From Phaeotremella fagi (Eukaryota; Basidiomycota; Tremellomycetes; Tremellales; Phaeotremellaceae), in NCBI GenBank assembly GCA_001599715.1, contig BCHU01000019.1, forward strand, positions 1-64,000: a stretch of 64,000 bases of DNA. The letters are read 5' to 3'. Under the pieces are notes generated by a model that had not been told where the DNA came from, made no database searches, and saw nothing but the letters and a program-made list of their open reading frames with translations. The translations under genes and the position numbers were made by a program. Shown here in pieces: positions 23,617-35,428 of the stretch; position 1 is the first letter of the stretch; each line of letters starts with the position of its first letter.

Positions 23617-23761
23617 AGGTAAAGCGCAACAGATGAAGAACAATTATATTCAGATCAAGTAACGGGTCAACCAATAACTCATGGTGAAAGTCCAAAATCA
23701 AAAACAAATTCAAACCAAAACCTCTGCAAAAAAATACAACAACCCTAAATCCAAACCCAAT

Positions 23762-26700
23762 CTAAATCTCGTCCTCCTCATCCTCGTCCTCCTCCTCAGA
23801 TTCAGAAACGACCTTACGTCTACCGCCTAAACCAACATTATAATCAGTCAACTGTACGAAATCAATGGAAAGAGCACAACCCACCTCGTTTAGGTCTCTC
23901 CTTCTCCTTGTCTTTACCACCAGCACCCGTTGTCGTACCCTTCCTAGCAGCCGCCCTCTTCTTAGCAGCCTTAGTCTTTCTCGCTACATCAGCTTCGATA
24001 GCCTGTTCCTCCAAACCCTTAGCTTGATGTTCTTCAAGTATCTATTCGGATTCGTCATCAGTACCAAACACCCAAATGTGGACGTGGAAGCAAAACATAC
24101 AGCTTCAAACTCTTTCAACTCAGTTTCAGGTTTATTAGAATTCTTATTAGCTCTAGCCTTCTGTAAGATCTCTGTGAATCTTTTGAACACCGTTTCCTCA
24201 TGTAATTTATCTTGGTAGAAGGGGAGTCTAATGGTGTAAATTCTGATTCAGTGATTTGTTCTCAAGATAAGTACAATTTGGACTTACCCCTCAATCAATT
24301 TCTTCATCGAACGTTCAGATTTGAACGGTAACAAAGACAGACAAAATGAGATATCCCTCCACTGTCTCTCATCGTTGGCCAGCCTAAACCTTTGACAAAG
24401 TTTCTCAACAAGACTTTCAGCTTGTTTGTCCTATCAAAAGTATGTATATTAGCAAAGCAAAATCCAAATCAAGAAAGAAAGTCCCGTCAAACTGACCTTC
24501 TCGATAAAAGTGAAAATGAATTTCATGGTCCTCTCAAAAGTCTCCTCATCAACCGAATGTTTCCCAATACTCAAATGACTAATAACGTCCTGTAAATTGT
24601 TATACAAAGCGTTCTCCTTGCCGTTCAATTCAGTAAAGAACAGTTTCGCCAAATCGCTAATCCGTTTATCAGAATCTTCCAAACATTTAGCCATCTCTCC
24701 CAACTGGCCCTTGACTTTGATCATCCCGTTCAAGATCAAATGGGTCAAGACCATCAAAGTGTTTTTCTTGACTCCGATATCGGGATCGGCGAGTCCTTGA
24801 TAGAGTCTTTCACTGTTGTCGTCAATCATTGAACCGAAACATACTGCAATGTCACCTAGGGCGATGACAATGTTGGAACGGACGATGGCGTCTTTGGAGG
24901 TTTCGAGGATTTTGAATAACAGGAGTAGATGCGATTCGCAGAATTGAGCCGAGACACACATCAATTTCGTTAGAGACAACGTAGCCGCTTGTTGAAGTGA
25001 CGGTGACTAGATTATCTATCAGCATGAATCCGATTCCCACTGGAACACGAAACAAACGTACCCTGTACCTCTTTGGTGAAGCACAGATATGAGCGATCAA
25101 AGGTCCATACAAGGCCAACAAAGATTTTTCACCAAACAACAATTCCTTCTCACGAATCCCAGCGATTAATTCGCCAATATCGTCTTCGGCGTTACCAGCA
25201 ACTGCATCAAGATCGTTACCGTCCTTATCAGCAGGTTTAGAGGCGGCTTTCACTAAACGCAGAACGGTCAGTTCTTTCAACTGGTCCTGTATTAGAAGAG
25301 ATAACTCACATTTCGCAGTTTCATCCTTACGTCTCTTGAATTCCCGTTCTACCAATTCAAGATAAACGATATGTTTAATAGCGACATGTCCAACGACGAA
25401 GACCAACTGAGCCAATGAGAAACTCTGGGCCATGGAACTAAGTTGGTTTCCATGAGGAGTATCAAGTTTAACTGAGTTCATCGAAGATGAGCGTGAGATT
25501 GGTGTTTCCTCAGCCTCGATCTCGATCTCAGCTTCAGCTGGAGCTGCAGGTTCAGTTTCAGTCCCAGTCTCGGTAACGACACCAGCGTTGAACACCTTAG
25601 TCGTGAGATTCTTTATTATACGACTACAAAGTTGATCAGGTTGTTCACCAAGTAGGTAAATAGTGTTGATAGCTTGTTCGGCCATTCCGAACCTATCCAC
25701 GGGTCAGGATGAGACTTTGGTTAAGAACAAGAACAAGACTACCCACCATTGAGGAGATTTCGATGAGAACTCAACGATATCTTCAAGTTTCTGGAAGACA
25801 GGTGATTCCATCGGTAACCTCATGGTTTTATCGTTAAGTGAACCTTGAATCATATCAGTTTAGTTATAAACTCAACGACACACCTTTAACTTTCTTTGCA
25901 CTACCACTCAACCTTTGGAGGGCTATACAAGTGTATCTAGCCAATACCAAATCATGCTGAACCTTATTCAGTACTACCTAACAAGCCAAGGTATAGATTT
26001 AGACGTACCATCCCCAAAGCGCCCAAACCGATTTTCAACAAAACGTCAACCTTCTCAGTGACGACTTCGCGTTTTGCGAGTGCAAGCATACCAAGGATGA
26101 TGATAGCACCTTGTCTCTGTTGTTTTGGGATTTCTTGTTCCGTACCTAAAGAGTGTCAGCATCAATCGATTGAGTTTTCGATGATTGGGACATACCGTAA
26201 ACCTGCCACAATTTCGTGATAACATCACCATGGATCATGTTATCAGTCATCATGGTCCTCATCAATTCCTCCAACGAAGTGAGTTCAGCCAAAGTAGCAC
26301 CATAAGTACGTCTAACACAAACATCAGCAAATCGTTTCAAACAGAACCGTTGTAACCCACTCGATCATATTCTTAGCAATCCTACTGATCTGCTGTTTTG
26401 GATTTAAATCCGGTACCACGTCGAAATAGAGACTTCGATAACAATCGATTAAATTAGCTCTAACCCCTTTACCCTCCACAACCTGTGCTGTCGCTCCACC
26501 CCCACCAGCCCCACCCCCTTCCTCCGAGATAGGCGAATTACTATCCTTAGTCCAAATGAGATGAATCATCATCTTGATCCCCGTCTCCGCCTGCGAGATG
26601 TCATATTCATAAGCGACCCTAAAGAATTTCATCGCTTCCAAAACTTCAGTTTTATTGGTGGAAACTAAAAGTTGGGTTAGGAGGGGGATCGCACCGTCGA

Positions 26701-28572
26701 TTTGGGTTATGAATTTCAGGGCGTCACTGTAGTATTTCTTGGTTAGACGGAGTTTCATTATTGTATCGGCTGTTAGGGAGGTGGTGGTTTGTTCAGCTTG
26801 GACGGCGGCTAGTTCGACCGACGAGATTCTGGGTTTACGTTTGGGTTTGGGTTCGGATTTGGTTTTGGACTTTTTGGGTTTGGGCGTGCCGTCGTTATCG
26901 TCGGCGTCGGCGTTGTCGTCCTCCTCGTCCTCCTCTTCTCCCTCTTGCTCCTCCTCACCTTCCTCCCCTTCTTCCTCCTCCTCCTCATCTTCTATCCCAG
27001 CATCAGCCCTAGCCTTCTCCATCTCAACCGTATCAACTTTTTCCAACTCCTTACAAATCGCCTCATACCTCTCGGTCCACTCGTTCAAATTAAGTGTTCC
27101 ACCATGGAGAGAACCGAAAGGATGAGTCTCAATCAACCGTGTAAGCAGTTGAATAGAATATCTTCGTGCAGAAGAAGTTTTATCTTGGAGGGTTCGGATG
27201 GTAAGTTCTGTAATTGTGTGACGTTGCTTAGGGAATTTCGTGGGTAGACTAAAACCAGGATATGTGAGTGAAAATTGTTATATTTGGTTGTTGGGTTAGA
27301 CTCACTCGCATAACTTTATCAACGTCGTCAAGACTTTACTCCTAACCCAACTGTTGAGATCTAGATATCTTTCCATGAGCAATTCAAAGAATTTTTTAAT
27401 CTGTTTCTTCTTCTGTTCCTCGTCACCTTCGTCAGAAGACGAAATGTCTTTGATGAGTAAACCTATAATTTCGATGATGGCGATTCGCATAGGGTATGCC
27501 TAAAACATCACCATCAATTGGAATCCAAAACGCAATCACCAAAGAAGAATCCATTACTCACCTCAGAATCCAAATGTGCCAACAACAAGGCCATCTGTTT
27601 CTGAACAACCCTCGGACTCAATTCAGCTAATTTGATCAAAAACCTCGAAAAACTTCTAGGACCTTTGACGTCGTTACTAGCGAATCTCTTCGTACTAACA
27701 TCCCTCAAAACCTCCTCACCCAATTGACCATAATCGAATTCTTTCTCTAATATAGCCAAAAGTTCCGCTATGGGTTCAGAGAGATGTTCGAAATAAGTCA
27801 ATGATTGGATGATCGACGTCTGAGCTCCGAAAGCGTGACCATGGAATTTCACTGATAAACAGATGATCTTATATATCCCTAATCTGATTTCATTCGATTT
27901 CAGTGTCGTTTCGTTCTCTGAAAGAAGATAGGCTGGTTTAGTGAAACATGCGATAAAAGTTTCTTTCTCTGAAGTCGTTCGCCAGATTCTTGAAGTTGGG
28001 ATTCGAAGGATTTTGGACATCGTCGAAAGGACAGGTGGGAGATGATCGAACCATACAAAACTCGTGTTTGTGGATGTCGATTTTGGTTTTTTGGATTTAC
28101 CTTTACCTCTTGTAGGTTGTATCTCCTCTGAAGATTTCCCAGCACCTTTCTCAGCAACGTTAACGAACCATTGTAACAAAAACGCCCAAATCTCCAAAGG
28201 AGATTTATGAACCAACGGAGCGTCCATATCAGCCCCCTCGAATCCATTGTTGTTTGAAGTGGTGAGACTGAGAACAGCTTGGGTGTGATGGTTTAAACTG
28301 CTTAAGATGACATCGAGAGTTTTGGTGAGTACCCCCGAAGAGATGTTGGTTGAATCTGAATGTTTGAGGATGGAACGGAAGACGTCGAGTGTTTCTCCTG
28401 GATTTGTTGTTATTGAGTCGGGATCGGTTACTGTGTAGTCTATGGCTTGGGAGAGATGGGTGTCGATTTGTTGGGAGGTTAGGGAAGGGATGTCGAGTTC
28501 TTGGGGGATTTGATAGAGGTCTGGATCGGAGGTTAGGGAGAGAAGTTCTTCTTGGAGGTTGAATTCGGACAT
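23762..28572 (-). CDS. YCS4: Condensin complex subunit 1 (Ycs4/Cnd1/CNAP1)
   Basis: HEAT-repeat subunit of condensin, which compacts and segregates mitotic chromosomes. About 1330 residues over many exons. The N-terminal region (MSEFNLQEELLSL...) leads to FDYGQLGEEVLRDV and SGPRSFSRFLIKLAEL-type HEAT repeats, then AYPMRIAIIEIIGLLI and LDLNSWVRSKVLTTLIKL. The conserved Cnd1 C-terminal block reads LCVSAQFCESHLL, SNIVIALGDIAVCFG, DPDIGVKKNTLMVLTHLI and MIKVKGQLGEMAKCLED. An acidic Glu/Gly/Asp insert (about 26850-27010) followed by a Lys/Pro run splits the middle HEAT part. The C-terminus is basic then acidic (SEEEDEDEEDEI) with the stop TAG at 23762. Start at ATG 28572. The call rests on the paired block order, which is unique to Cnd1 among HEAT proteins. 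Confidence 0.93.
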
Positions 28573-28852
28573 GGCGGGGGTGGGGTGTCGCCTCTTCCTC
28601 TGGTGGTGATGTAAAGATTAGAATAGAGGACAGAGAAGAGAAAGAGAAAAAAGATGTTATTGATATTGTTATTGTTATTGTTATTGATGTTGATGTCGAA
28701 AGTCAATCTTGTTGTGTTGACGCGTATATATTACGTAAAGAAACGTGGCTATCACTTATCCAATCCCCCCTATAAGATATCGCGTCTAAGCGTATACTAC
28801 GTCGCTACACCTTCCCCTCTACCACCACCACCACCATCTACACCCAGCAACA

Positions 28853-30028
28853 ATGAGTGAACCCCAATTCTTCGAGACAATAACAAAGGTAAGTGGAGAA
28901 ACCATCCACCCCAGCACAAGCTAACCCCCACCCAGTCCTTCGTCGACGTAGAAATAACAGAAGCTGGCGTAGACACCGCTCAGTTCTTGGAAGCTTCAGA
29001 GAACTTGGTCAAGATCTTTGGTATGGTCCCCGACGCTTCTTTTCTGGTCTATGCTGATGAAGTGGGAATTGTGTTTTAGGTCTCTTTGGGAACCCGGCTT
29101 TCGTTGTTGTTCAAAATGATTTGACTGGGAATATCGCTGTGAGTGGAGTTACTCTGTGGGGGTTTGATGGGGGTTTGATGGGTTTATTCTACCTCGTCGG
29201 GGCGTTGGTTCTGCGATTGGTTTGGAGATTAGATCGATGATGATCAGAATCATCGACAGACTTCCTGTAGAAGGGTAGAAGGGACGAGCTTGGATACTGA
29301 CTTCCAAAATGGGTACCCGTATCCAAGGATTACAATACAACATCCAACTCTCCATCCCCATCCCCATCCCCATCCAAACCCCTCCCATCCACCCACCCAC
29401 AGCTCACTAACACGCCCCCCAGAAAACCCGCGCTTTCCTAGCCTCAAACCCAGCCGCGACAACCCTAGAAATCCTCTTGGCAACCGATAAAACCCAACAC
29501 CCAAAATCAGGTGATAGAGTCGCAACAACTTCTTTGATGTGGTTACTCCGTGGACTCAAGTTTACTGCTTTAGGTGGGGCGTTTCTAATCCCAAAATATA
29601 GGTTTGATGCTAACGCCAAACACCTAGGTCTCAGATTTAACGTCGATAACCCAAACGAAGAACTTAGTGCTAGTTTCACTAAAGGTTATGAAGGCAGTTT
29701 AAAGAAATATCATGGGATGATGGTTAGACCTGTTTTCTATGTGAGTCGAGCGAGTGAGCGTGTGGTGGAGGGAGAACGCAAAGGAATAGACTGCCAGATC
29801 CAATCTCCCTTCACCCAGAACTAGCCCTCCGTATATCTGCAATCCCATACTAACCCACCCACGCAGCTCGCCATGAAAGCCTGTCCCTACCGCGCTACCT
29901 TCTACCCAAAACTCGGTTCACCGAGTGAAGTCGTCCAACCAAAATTGGAAGCTTGGTTGAGCGCTTTAGAGGGGATCGTCAAGAAGGAAGAAGGAGTTTT
30001 CAAGGCTGGTGGGTATGGTGAGATCTAG
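28853..30028 (+). CDS. Glycolipid transfer protein (GLTP fold)
   Basis: Small cytosolic protein that moves glycosphingolipids between membranes; relatives include HET-C2. Start MSEPQFFETITK, intron, then SFVDVEITEAGVDTAQFLEA. The head-group site appears in order: DLTGNIAKT, where Asp, Asn and Lys match the sugar-binding DxxxNxxK; SLMWLLRGLKFT, the Trp of the WLxRGL motif; and KKYHGMMVRPVF, the conserved His. The tail is YLAMKACPYRATFYPKLG, then a long helix KLEAWLSALEGIVKKEE and the end GGYGEI with the stop at 30026. About 200 residues, exactly family length. Five exons with 50-170 base introns, one of which holds a CCCCAT-type repeat near 29350. Confidence 0.93.
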
Positions 30029-30052
30029 GTTGTGGTTGGTATTGCATTTATT

Positions 30053-30100
30053 TGCATGGATGCATGGATGCATGGATGCATGGATGCATGGATGCATGGT
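30053..30100 (+). repeat. TGCATGGA octamer tandem repeat
   Basis: Five perfect TGCATGGA units plus a sixth ending in T lie 25 bases after the GLTP stop, in its 3' region and about 150 bases upstream of the proteasome gene. It is a microsatellite; the TGCATG core is also a self-complementary hexamer (TGCATGCA-like). Confidence 0.9.
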
Positions 30101-30255
30101 GATTTGCAGTATGTAGTTGCAATGATGCGTAACCACCAAATACACGTCATTAGCAACACCGCGTGTCGTTCGTTGGTGTCCAGCAGTCCATCCACTCAAT
30201 CTATATCTCCATCTAACTTAGATATCTATTCAGAGGATAGAACACCACCAGCACG

Positions 30256-31761
30256 ATGAACCACGTAAGTACCCCCATCCCATCCCACCACCAACCACTA
30301 ACTCCATTGTCCAGCACCCCTCAGCATGGGGTCAACCCCTCCAATCACCCTACCAATCCTTCGACGCCCATAACACTTTCCCAACTCATCAGCAAGTTCC
30401 TAATGTCTATGCTGGGGAGGGGGTTGTCGGACATACCCAGTGAGTGATACCTCACTTGTACCGCTCTACGAGCTCACTCGCTAACCCTCGCTCGTAGACA
30501 ACCAATCGTTACGGGAACCTCAGTGATCGGTCTGAAATTCGCTGATGGGATAATGTTAGCAGCCGACAATCTAGGTCAGTAGCCCAACTCTCTTGTATCT
30601 TACCCAGACTAACTCCACACAAATCTTTAGCCTCCTACGGCTCCCTAGCCCGTTTCCGTGATATCCAACGTCTCCATCCTTTAGGTAAACATACAGTCCT
30701 AGCTGCGGCAGGCGATATGAGTGATTTCCAATGGTTGAAGAAAGATTTAGATGCTGTTCTGTAAGTCAAAGTGTATCAATCCAAAAAAACTGAAACTGAC
30801 TTGCCCCAGTCGTGACGAATTAACAACCCAATTGACCGATAACCATCCAACCCTGTCCCCATCAAACATCTACACCTACCTCGCCAACATTTTTTACGCT
30901 AGACGAAGTAAGATGAACCCTATTTGGAACGCTTGTTTGGTCGGTGGTTGGGATGAGAAGAAGGGGGAGTCGTGAGTTGGCTTGTTTTTTTAGTGTTTCT
31001 TTCGGTGTGGGTTTGGGTCTGGGATATTTCTTTTGTGAGGAATTCAGATGGTCATGGATGACTGGTTACAAAGGAATATTATCCATTTGACCAAGATATC
31101 TTTTGTGATCTGGCAAACAGTAATCCTATTAAAGAGCCCCCATCAACCCCAACCAACCCAACACCCTAATCATAATCCCCAACCCTCCCATTCCAACCTC
31201 CCCATCCAAACCCGAAGAATCCACTAACAAACCCCCAGTTTCCTAGGCTACGTAGATCTCCTAGGAACGACCTACACCGCACCAACCCTCGCCACCGGAT
31301 TCGGCGCCCACATAGCCCAACCCCTCTTACGCGAAGCGTTCGAAGCGAAAGCGGGTGTTGACGGGAAGGGACCGTTGTTGACTCGAGAAGAGGCCGAAGA
31401 GGTTATTGGGGAATGTATGAAGGTGCTTTTTTATCGGGATGCTAGGAGTTTGAATAAGGTGAGCGAGCGTAGCGAGCGTGCGCGGGTGAGGTGTGGGGAG
31501 TGAGCCCGCTGGGGGAGGGATGGGTGGATGAGCTTGTTGGACGAAGAGACGGGCCCGTTGGGTGGAGAGGAGGTCACGACTATAACAATTGAGGGGCAGT
31601 GCAGATCCAAGAATCAGCTCATTCGACTGAAGCTGACACCCACGTAGTACCAAATCGCAACGATAACATCAGATGGTATCCAGATCTCCGAATCTAAATC
31701 CTCAAAAACTGATTGGGGTTTCGCAGAGGGTTTAAGAGGTTATGGGGCTCAGGTTCAATAG
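30256..31761 (+). CDS. PRE4: 20S proteasome beta subunit, PRE4/PSMB4 type
   Basis: Non-catalytic beta-ring subunit of the 20S proteasome. Exon 1 is only MNH; later exons give a pro-region ([35 protein letters not shown]) and then the mature start [24 protein letters not shown] and [19 protein letters not shown]. It continues [40 protein letters not shown] and [12 protein letters not shown], then [24 protein letters not shown] and REAFEAKA. It ends with the family-typical [14 protein letters not shown] and a TAG at 31759. The TGTSVIG start and the YGSLARF motif separate it from active beta1, beta2 and beta5. Length about 265 residues. Normal for the family; no missing elements seen. Confidence 0.95.
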
Positions 31762-32049
31762 GTCTGACTTTGACGAGTGAAGTTTTTGTAGATTTTACAA
31801 TGAATGGATTGATTGAAGTTTTGGTCCACTCTCATTGAATTTACCACTGTATAAGGAGTGATCCAACAAGAGTGACGATACAGTCTACTCATCCATTGAT
31901 TCCACTTCGCGACGACTTGTTGAAATAACTTCACATTCATCGAGGAGAAGATAACGTCAACGTCAACAAGTATAAATATAGATGGATATCAAAAAGGGGA
32001 AAAACTGCAACCTAAACTTGAATTAAAGGCAAATCCAGACCAACCCCCG

Positions 32050-33744
32050 CTAGAAGAACAAATAAGTCAAAACGAAAACCCCCAAAACCAAACCAGCAAC
32101 AACCTCCAAAGGAACACCAGTAGATTGATGAACAGCCACCGCCCCTTCTTTAACTTTCTCAGCGACTTCCCCAGCAGCTCCAGCTGCAGCGCCAGCAGCT
32201 GCACCACCCCGACGACGTAACCCAGTAACACTAGGTCCAGCCGACTCAACCAATTGATTTTTAAGCGATTCAATCTCTTTGATAGCGGCGTTATATTTCT
32301 CTTCGATGGTTTCTGCAATCGGTATCGATTTTTCTAGGGCGACGTTGGTTGGTGAGGGTCCTGCTGAAGCTAGGTCCGTCGCTGTGAGTGAAGGGATTTC
32401 TTTGGTGGTTCCGGCGCCACCGGCGGCGGCGACGGCTGGGGTGTCGGTGACTGTTGGTGCTGTTGTTGGTTTAGCTGTTTCGGGGATAGGGACTACCGTG
32501 GCTGTTGACGAAGTTGAAGGGATCTCTTTATGGCCGTTAGCGTGAGTTGGTGAACTTTCAGCTGCGGTGTAGATTTGCTATAAAACCGGGTAGTCAGTTA
32601 TAGTCTCAAGAAGAACACCACAAGCACGACATGATTATCAACAAAACGACGTAATAACGGATATCGAGACCCTACCCCTTTCCCAACAGGACCATCAATC
32701 AAAATACCCTTGGGGGGTGTATAAACCTCTTTAGGCATTTCATAATAGCTATAACCTTGATTACGAAATTTGGACAGATCGATTTCTTTTTCTGGAAATG
32801 TCGTCCATTTGGTCATACCGGGTTGATTCGGCTGTCATGACGACAAAAATGTATCATAAATATAATTGATCGTTTTCGACTCCCACAACCAGGTTGATAT
32901 GCACATGACCAGAAGTTGTTTACGAACAAGACTCACCGATTCATCAGCGCCGTTACCGTTTCCGTTTTGTGGAGTTTTGACACCTCCAACAGCCTCTTCT
33001 TCCTCTGGGATCCCGTTGGTATCAGTCGTACCGTCTTCAGCAGGGAGATAGACGCATTTCAATTTTTGTTCGTGAATAGCTGATTTGTCCGCGGCGTCCC
33101 ACTAAAGAGGGTGGTTGTTAGCGACACCTCAACACCGATCCCAAATTGACTCACCATTTCACCCAAACTTCTCATCTCTTTGTCTGGGGTGATGAAAGCT
33201 GATTGAACCAAGAACTTGTCTTTGCATTTAGCATGTGGAGGTGGGTCCTGGGCGAGAGGTTGGAGAAGGACTGGAATTGTGGGTTAGCTTGGTTCGTGGG
33301 ACTGAGGGGGTGAAGTGGATGACAACTACAGAGAGCCATAGTCCATAGTTATCCTCGGTCTTTGTCATCGTCCATGACTTTGACAACAAAACTCTGTATC
33401 GCAACCCCAAAAACAACCAACACTCACCAGAAACCTCAACAGTCTCACCGACCTCAACACGACCAGCATTAGGTCTAACGCAATATTGTTTAGGTGCAGT
33501 GGTCTTGACCTTGAAAGCGATAGGATGGGGATGGGGGTTATGAATATGAAGTGTTTTTTTGACTAGTGTTGTGAGTGGGCCTAAAAGGTAGGTTCTGTCA
33601 GTGACCGGATCGGGACAATGGTGGGTGGGTGGAGGTCGTATGTAAACAGATGTTTACGGTGTTGTGATCATTGATAGGGTTGTGTACGATTGATGACTTA
33701 CGATTGAATCCCAATTGTTGGGATGGCATTAATTCGACTGACAT
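32050..33744 (-). CDS. SCS2: VAP/Scs2-like ER membrane receptor (MSP domain)
   Basis: Tail-anchored ER protein that binds FFAT motifs and makes membrane contact sites. Exon 1 is MSVELMPSQQLGFN. The next exon reads KKTLHIHNPHPHPIAFKVKT then TAPKQYCVRPNAGRVEVGET, the MSP core with the FFAT-binding KVKTTAP. It continues VLLQPLAQDPPPHAKCKDKFLVQSAFI. The linker holds WTTFPEKEIDLSKFRNQGY and IDGPVGKGVGSRYPLLRRFV, a segment of unknown role. A Pro/Thr/Ala-rich stretch follows, then the coiled-coil EEKYNAAIKEIESLKNQL, RRRGG, and the C-terminal anchor VVAGLVLGVFVLTYLFF. About 420 residues; the donor after NHV (GTGCTT) is not consensus, so the join before QIYTAAES is less certain. Start at ATG 33744. 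Confidence 0.92.
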
Positions 33745-34132
33745 CCTTTAAGTTGAGTGATAGATAGAGATTTGATAAATTGGAATGCTGGCAGCAAATA
33801 GTTTCGTAGATATAGACCGTTGAGTAGATGGATGAACTTCAATAGATTGATCTCTTGAAAATAACGAAGTAAGAGGACGTGAAAGTGGATTCAAGATCTA
33901 AGTTGTTGTTGCGGGTGAATCCGTTCCTTTCAAGGTAACTAGACTAGATAGGTAGTTTTTGGTCCAGTGTTTTTTGGGTAGATGCAGTGGATGGACTAAA
34001 GATCGATGATGGATAGTCTTTCTCTCACTGATGATAGTAATGAGATGAAGTAAAGATCAATTGGAATGGGACAGATGAAAGATAAAAGAGAAGATTAAAG
34101 TCGAGGTGTATGGTGATTAAAATAGATAGGGA

Positions 34133-34993
34133 ATGACGACACGAGGCAATAACCGCCACATTCCAAAACACCGACTCTCCCACCAATCACTATACAATTA
34201 TAACGCCGAACCCAACGTTAAATCAACAACACCACCTCCCAACACCACCCCCCCAACCACCACCATGACAACATCCCTAACCGACTCCCGCTACACCTCA
34301 ATCCATTTCACCCCAGGTCAACTAATCTCCATAGACTACGACGAACCCCCAGAAACAGGATGGGGCGTCATGCCAGGCTACGATGAATCCCTAACCATCC
34401 CGCCAACCCTCGAACCACCACATCTAGACGCCGACGAAACCCTGCCATCTCAATTACACCCTTCGTATCCTTTTGGTCGACCTCCGACGATAAGTTCTGG
34501 GAAAGGGAATAATAAAGGTTTAGGGGTGGGTGTAGGGAATTTATTGGGAACTGTTGGGAATGGGAATGGGAATGGGATTCCAGGAGGAGGGGGCGGATGG
34601 ATGGGTGGGAATGGAAGATGGGGAAGAGGGGAGAGATGGGATGAATTAGGTATTTGGGGTGAGGTTATAGAAGTAGAGGTTAAGAAGGAGGTACCACCTG
34701 GAATGGCTGTATGTCTTTTCCACTCTTACAATTCAGGTCTATCAAATGATACGTTGTAGGGAGCGAAAAGACCACCCTCTCCACCTTCACCATCACTAAA
34801 TTCCCCACCAACCTATCGTTCGGAACACTTGACGAATCATCTCAACAGACAACGCGAGAGTACACCACCAGAACGTGGGGATCCTTTCGATGCGCCGGTA
34901 CCTAATGAGACTTATCGTGCGGATGAGGAGGAGGGTGAAGGAGACGGTGATGGTGTTGAAGAGGGCGTGGAGGGTGATGAGGAAGGGGAGTAG
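34133..34993 (+). CDS. Disordered, Gly/Pro/Thr-rich protein of unknown function
   Basis: Two exons joined by a 51-base intron (GTATGT...GTTGTAG) after PPGMA. The first part is Thr/Pro-rich (TTPPPNTTPPTTTMTTS). Then comes a more ordered patch HFTPGQLISIDYDEPPETGW and GVMPGYDE, then Gly/Asn-rich VGNGNGNGIPGGGGGWMG and WDELGIWGEVIEVEVKKE. The C-terminal exon is acidic (EEEGEGDGDGVEEG). I recognise no domain. The Gly-rich part comes from GGGAAT repeats near 34540. A real start at the internal ATG at 34265 is possible. It is divergent from the VAP gene. Confidence 0.6.
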
Positions 34994-35428
34994 GGGTGCG
35001 AACAGGGTTGTTTCAAATCCGATTTCATGTTTTCTTACTTTCCCATCAACCCAACAAAATTTAAGTCGACACGACGAACACACCAACACGAACCTAAATG
35101 ACACAATAACGAAACACTCAACACTCAACCAAAATATCAGAAACCTCAATAGTAGATAGTACCAATCACATCCATACCCCAAACCAAAACTGTATCCATA
35201 GATAAACACGTTCCCGTTCCCGTTGACACAAATGATGATCCCCAACCAATGTCATTCTTATTCCGAACCTTTTTGTCGGGGTGAATGAGGAATAACCAAA
35301 GGGCGCCTTAAATGCAGGCAGATCTGATCGTGTCGTTGTCTTTGTCGTTTGTATACATCATATGCATTGTTACGATACTACGAACTCATCCCTCATTCAC
35401 GACGCACTGTACTCGTGCTACGCACTCG
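34994..35428. other. Spacer between convergent genes
   Basis: About 435 bases. The minus-strand hydrophobic frame at 34796-35245 is antisense to the end of the previous gene and looks like chance. Nothing else is seen. Confidence 0.4.

Noticed and set aside
26739..27247. Plus-strand frames of Ser/Leu/Pro runs
   Set aside because: Mirror readings of the acidic Glu/Asp stretch of condensin subunit 1.
30032..30259. Plus-strand frame MHGCMDAWMHG
   Set aside because: It is only the octamer repeat translated; no homology and it crosses the GLTP 3' region.
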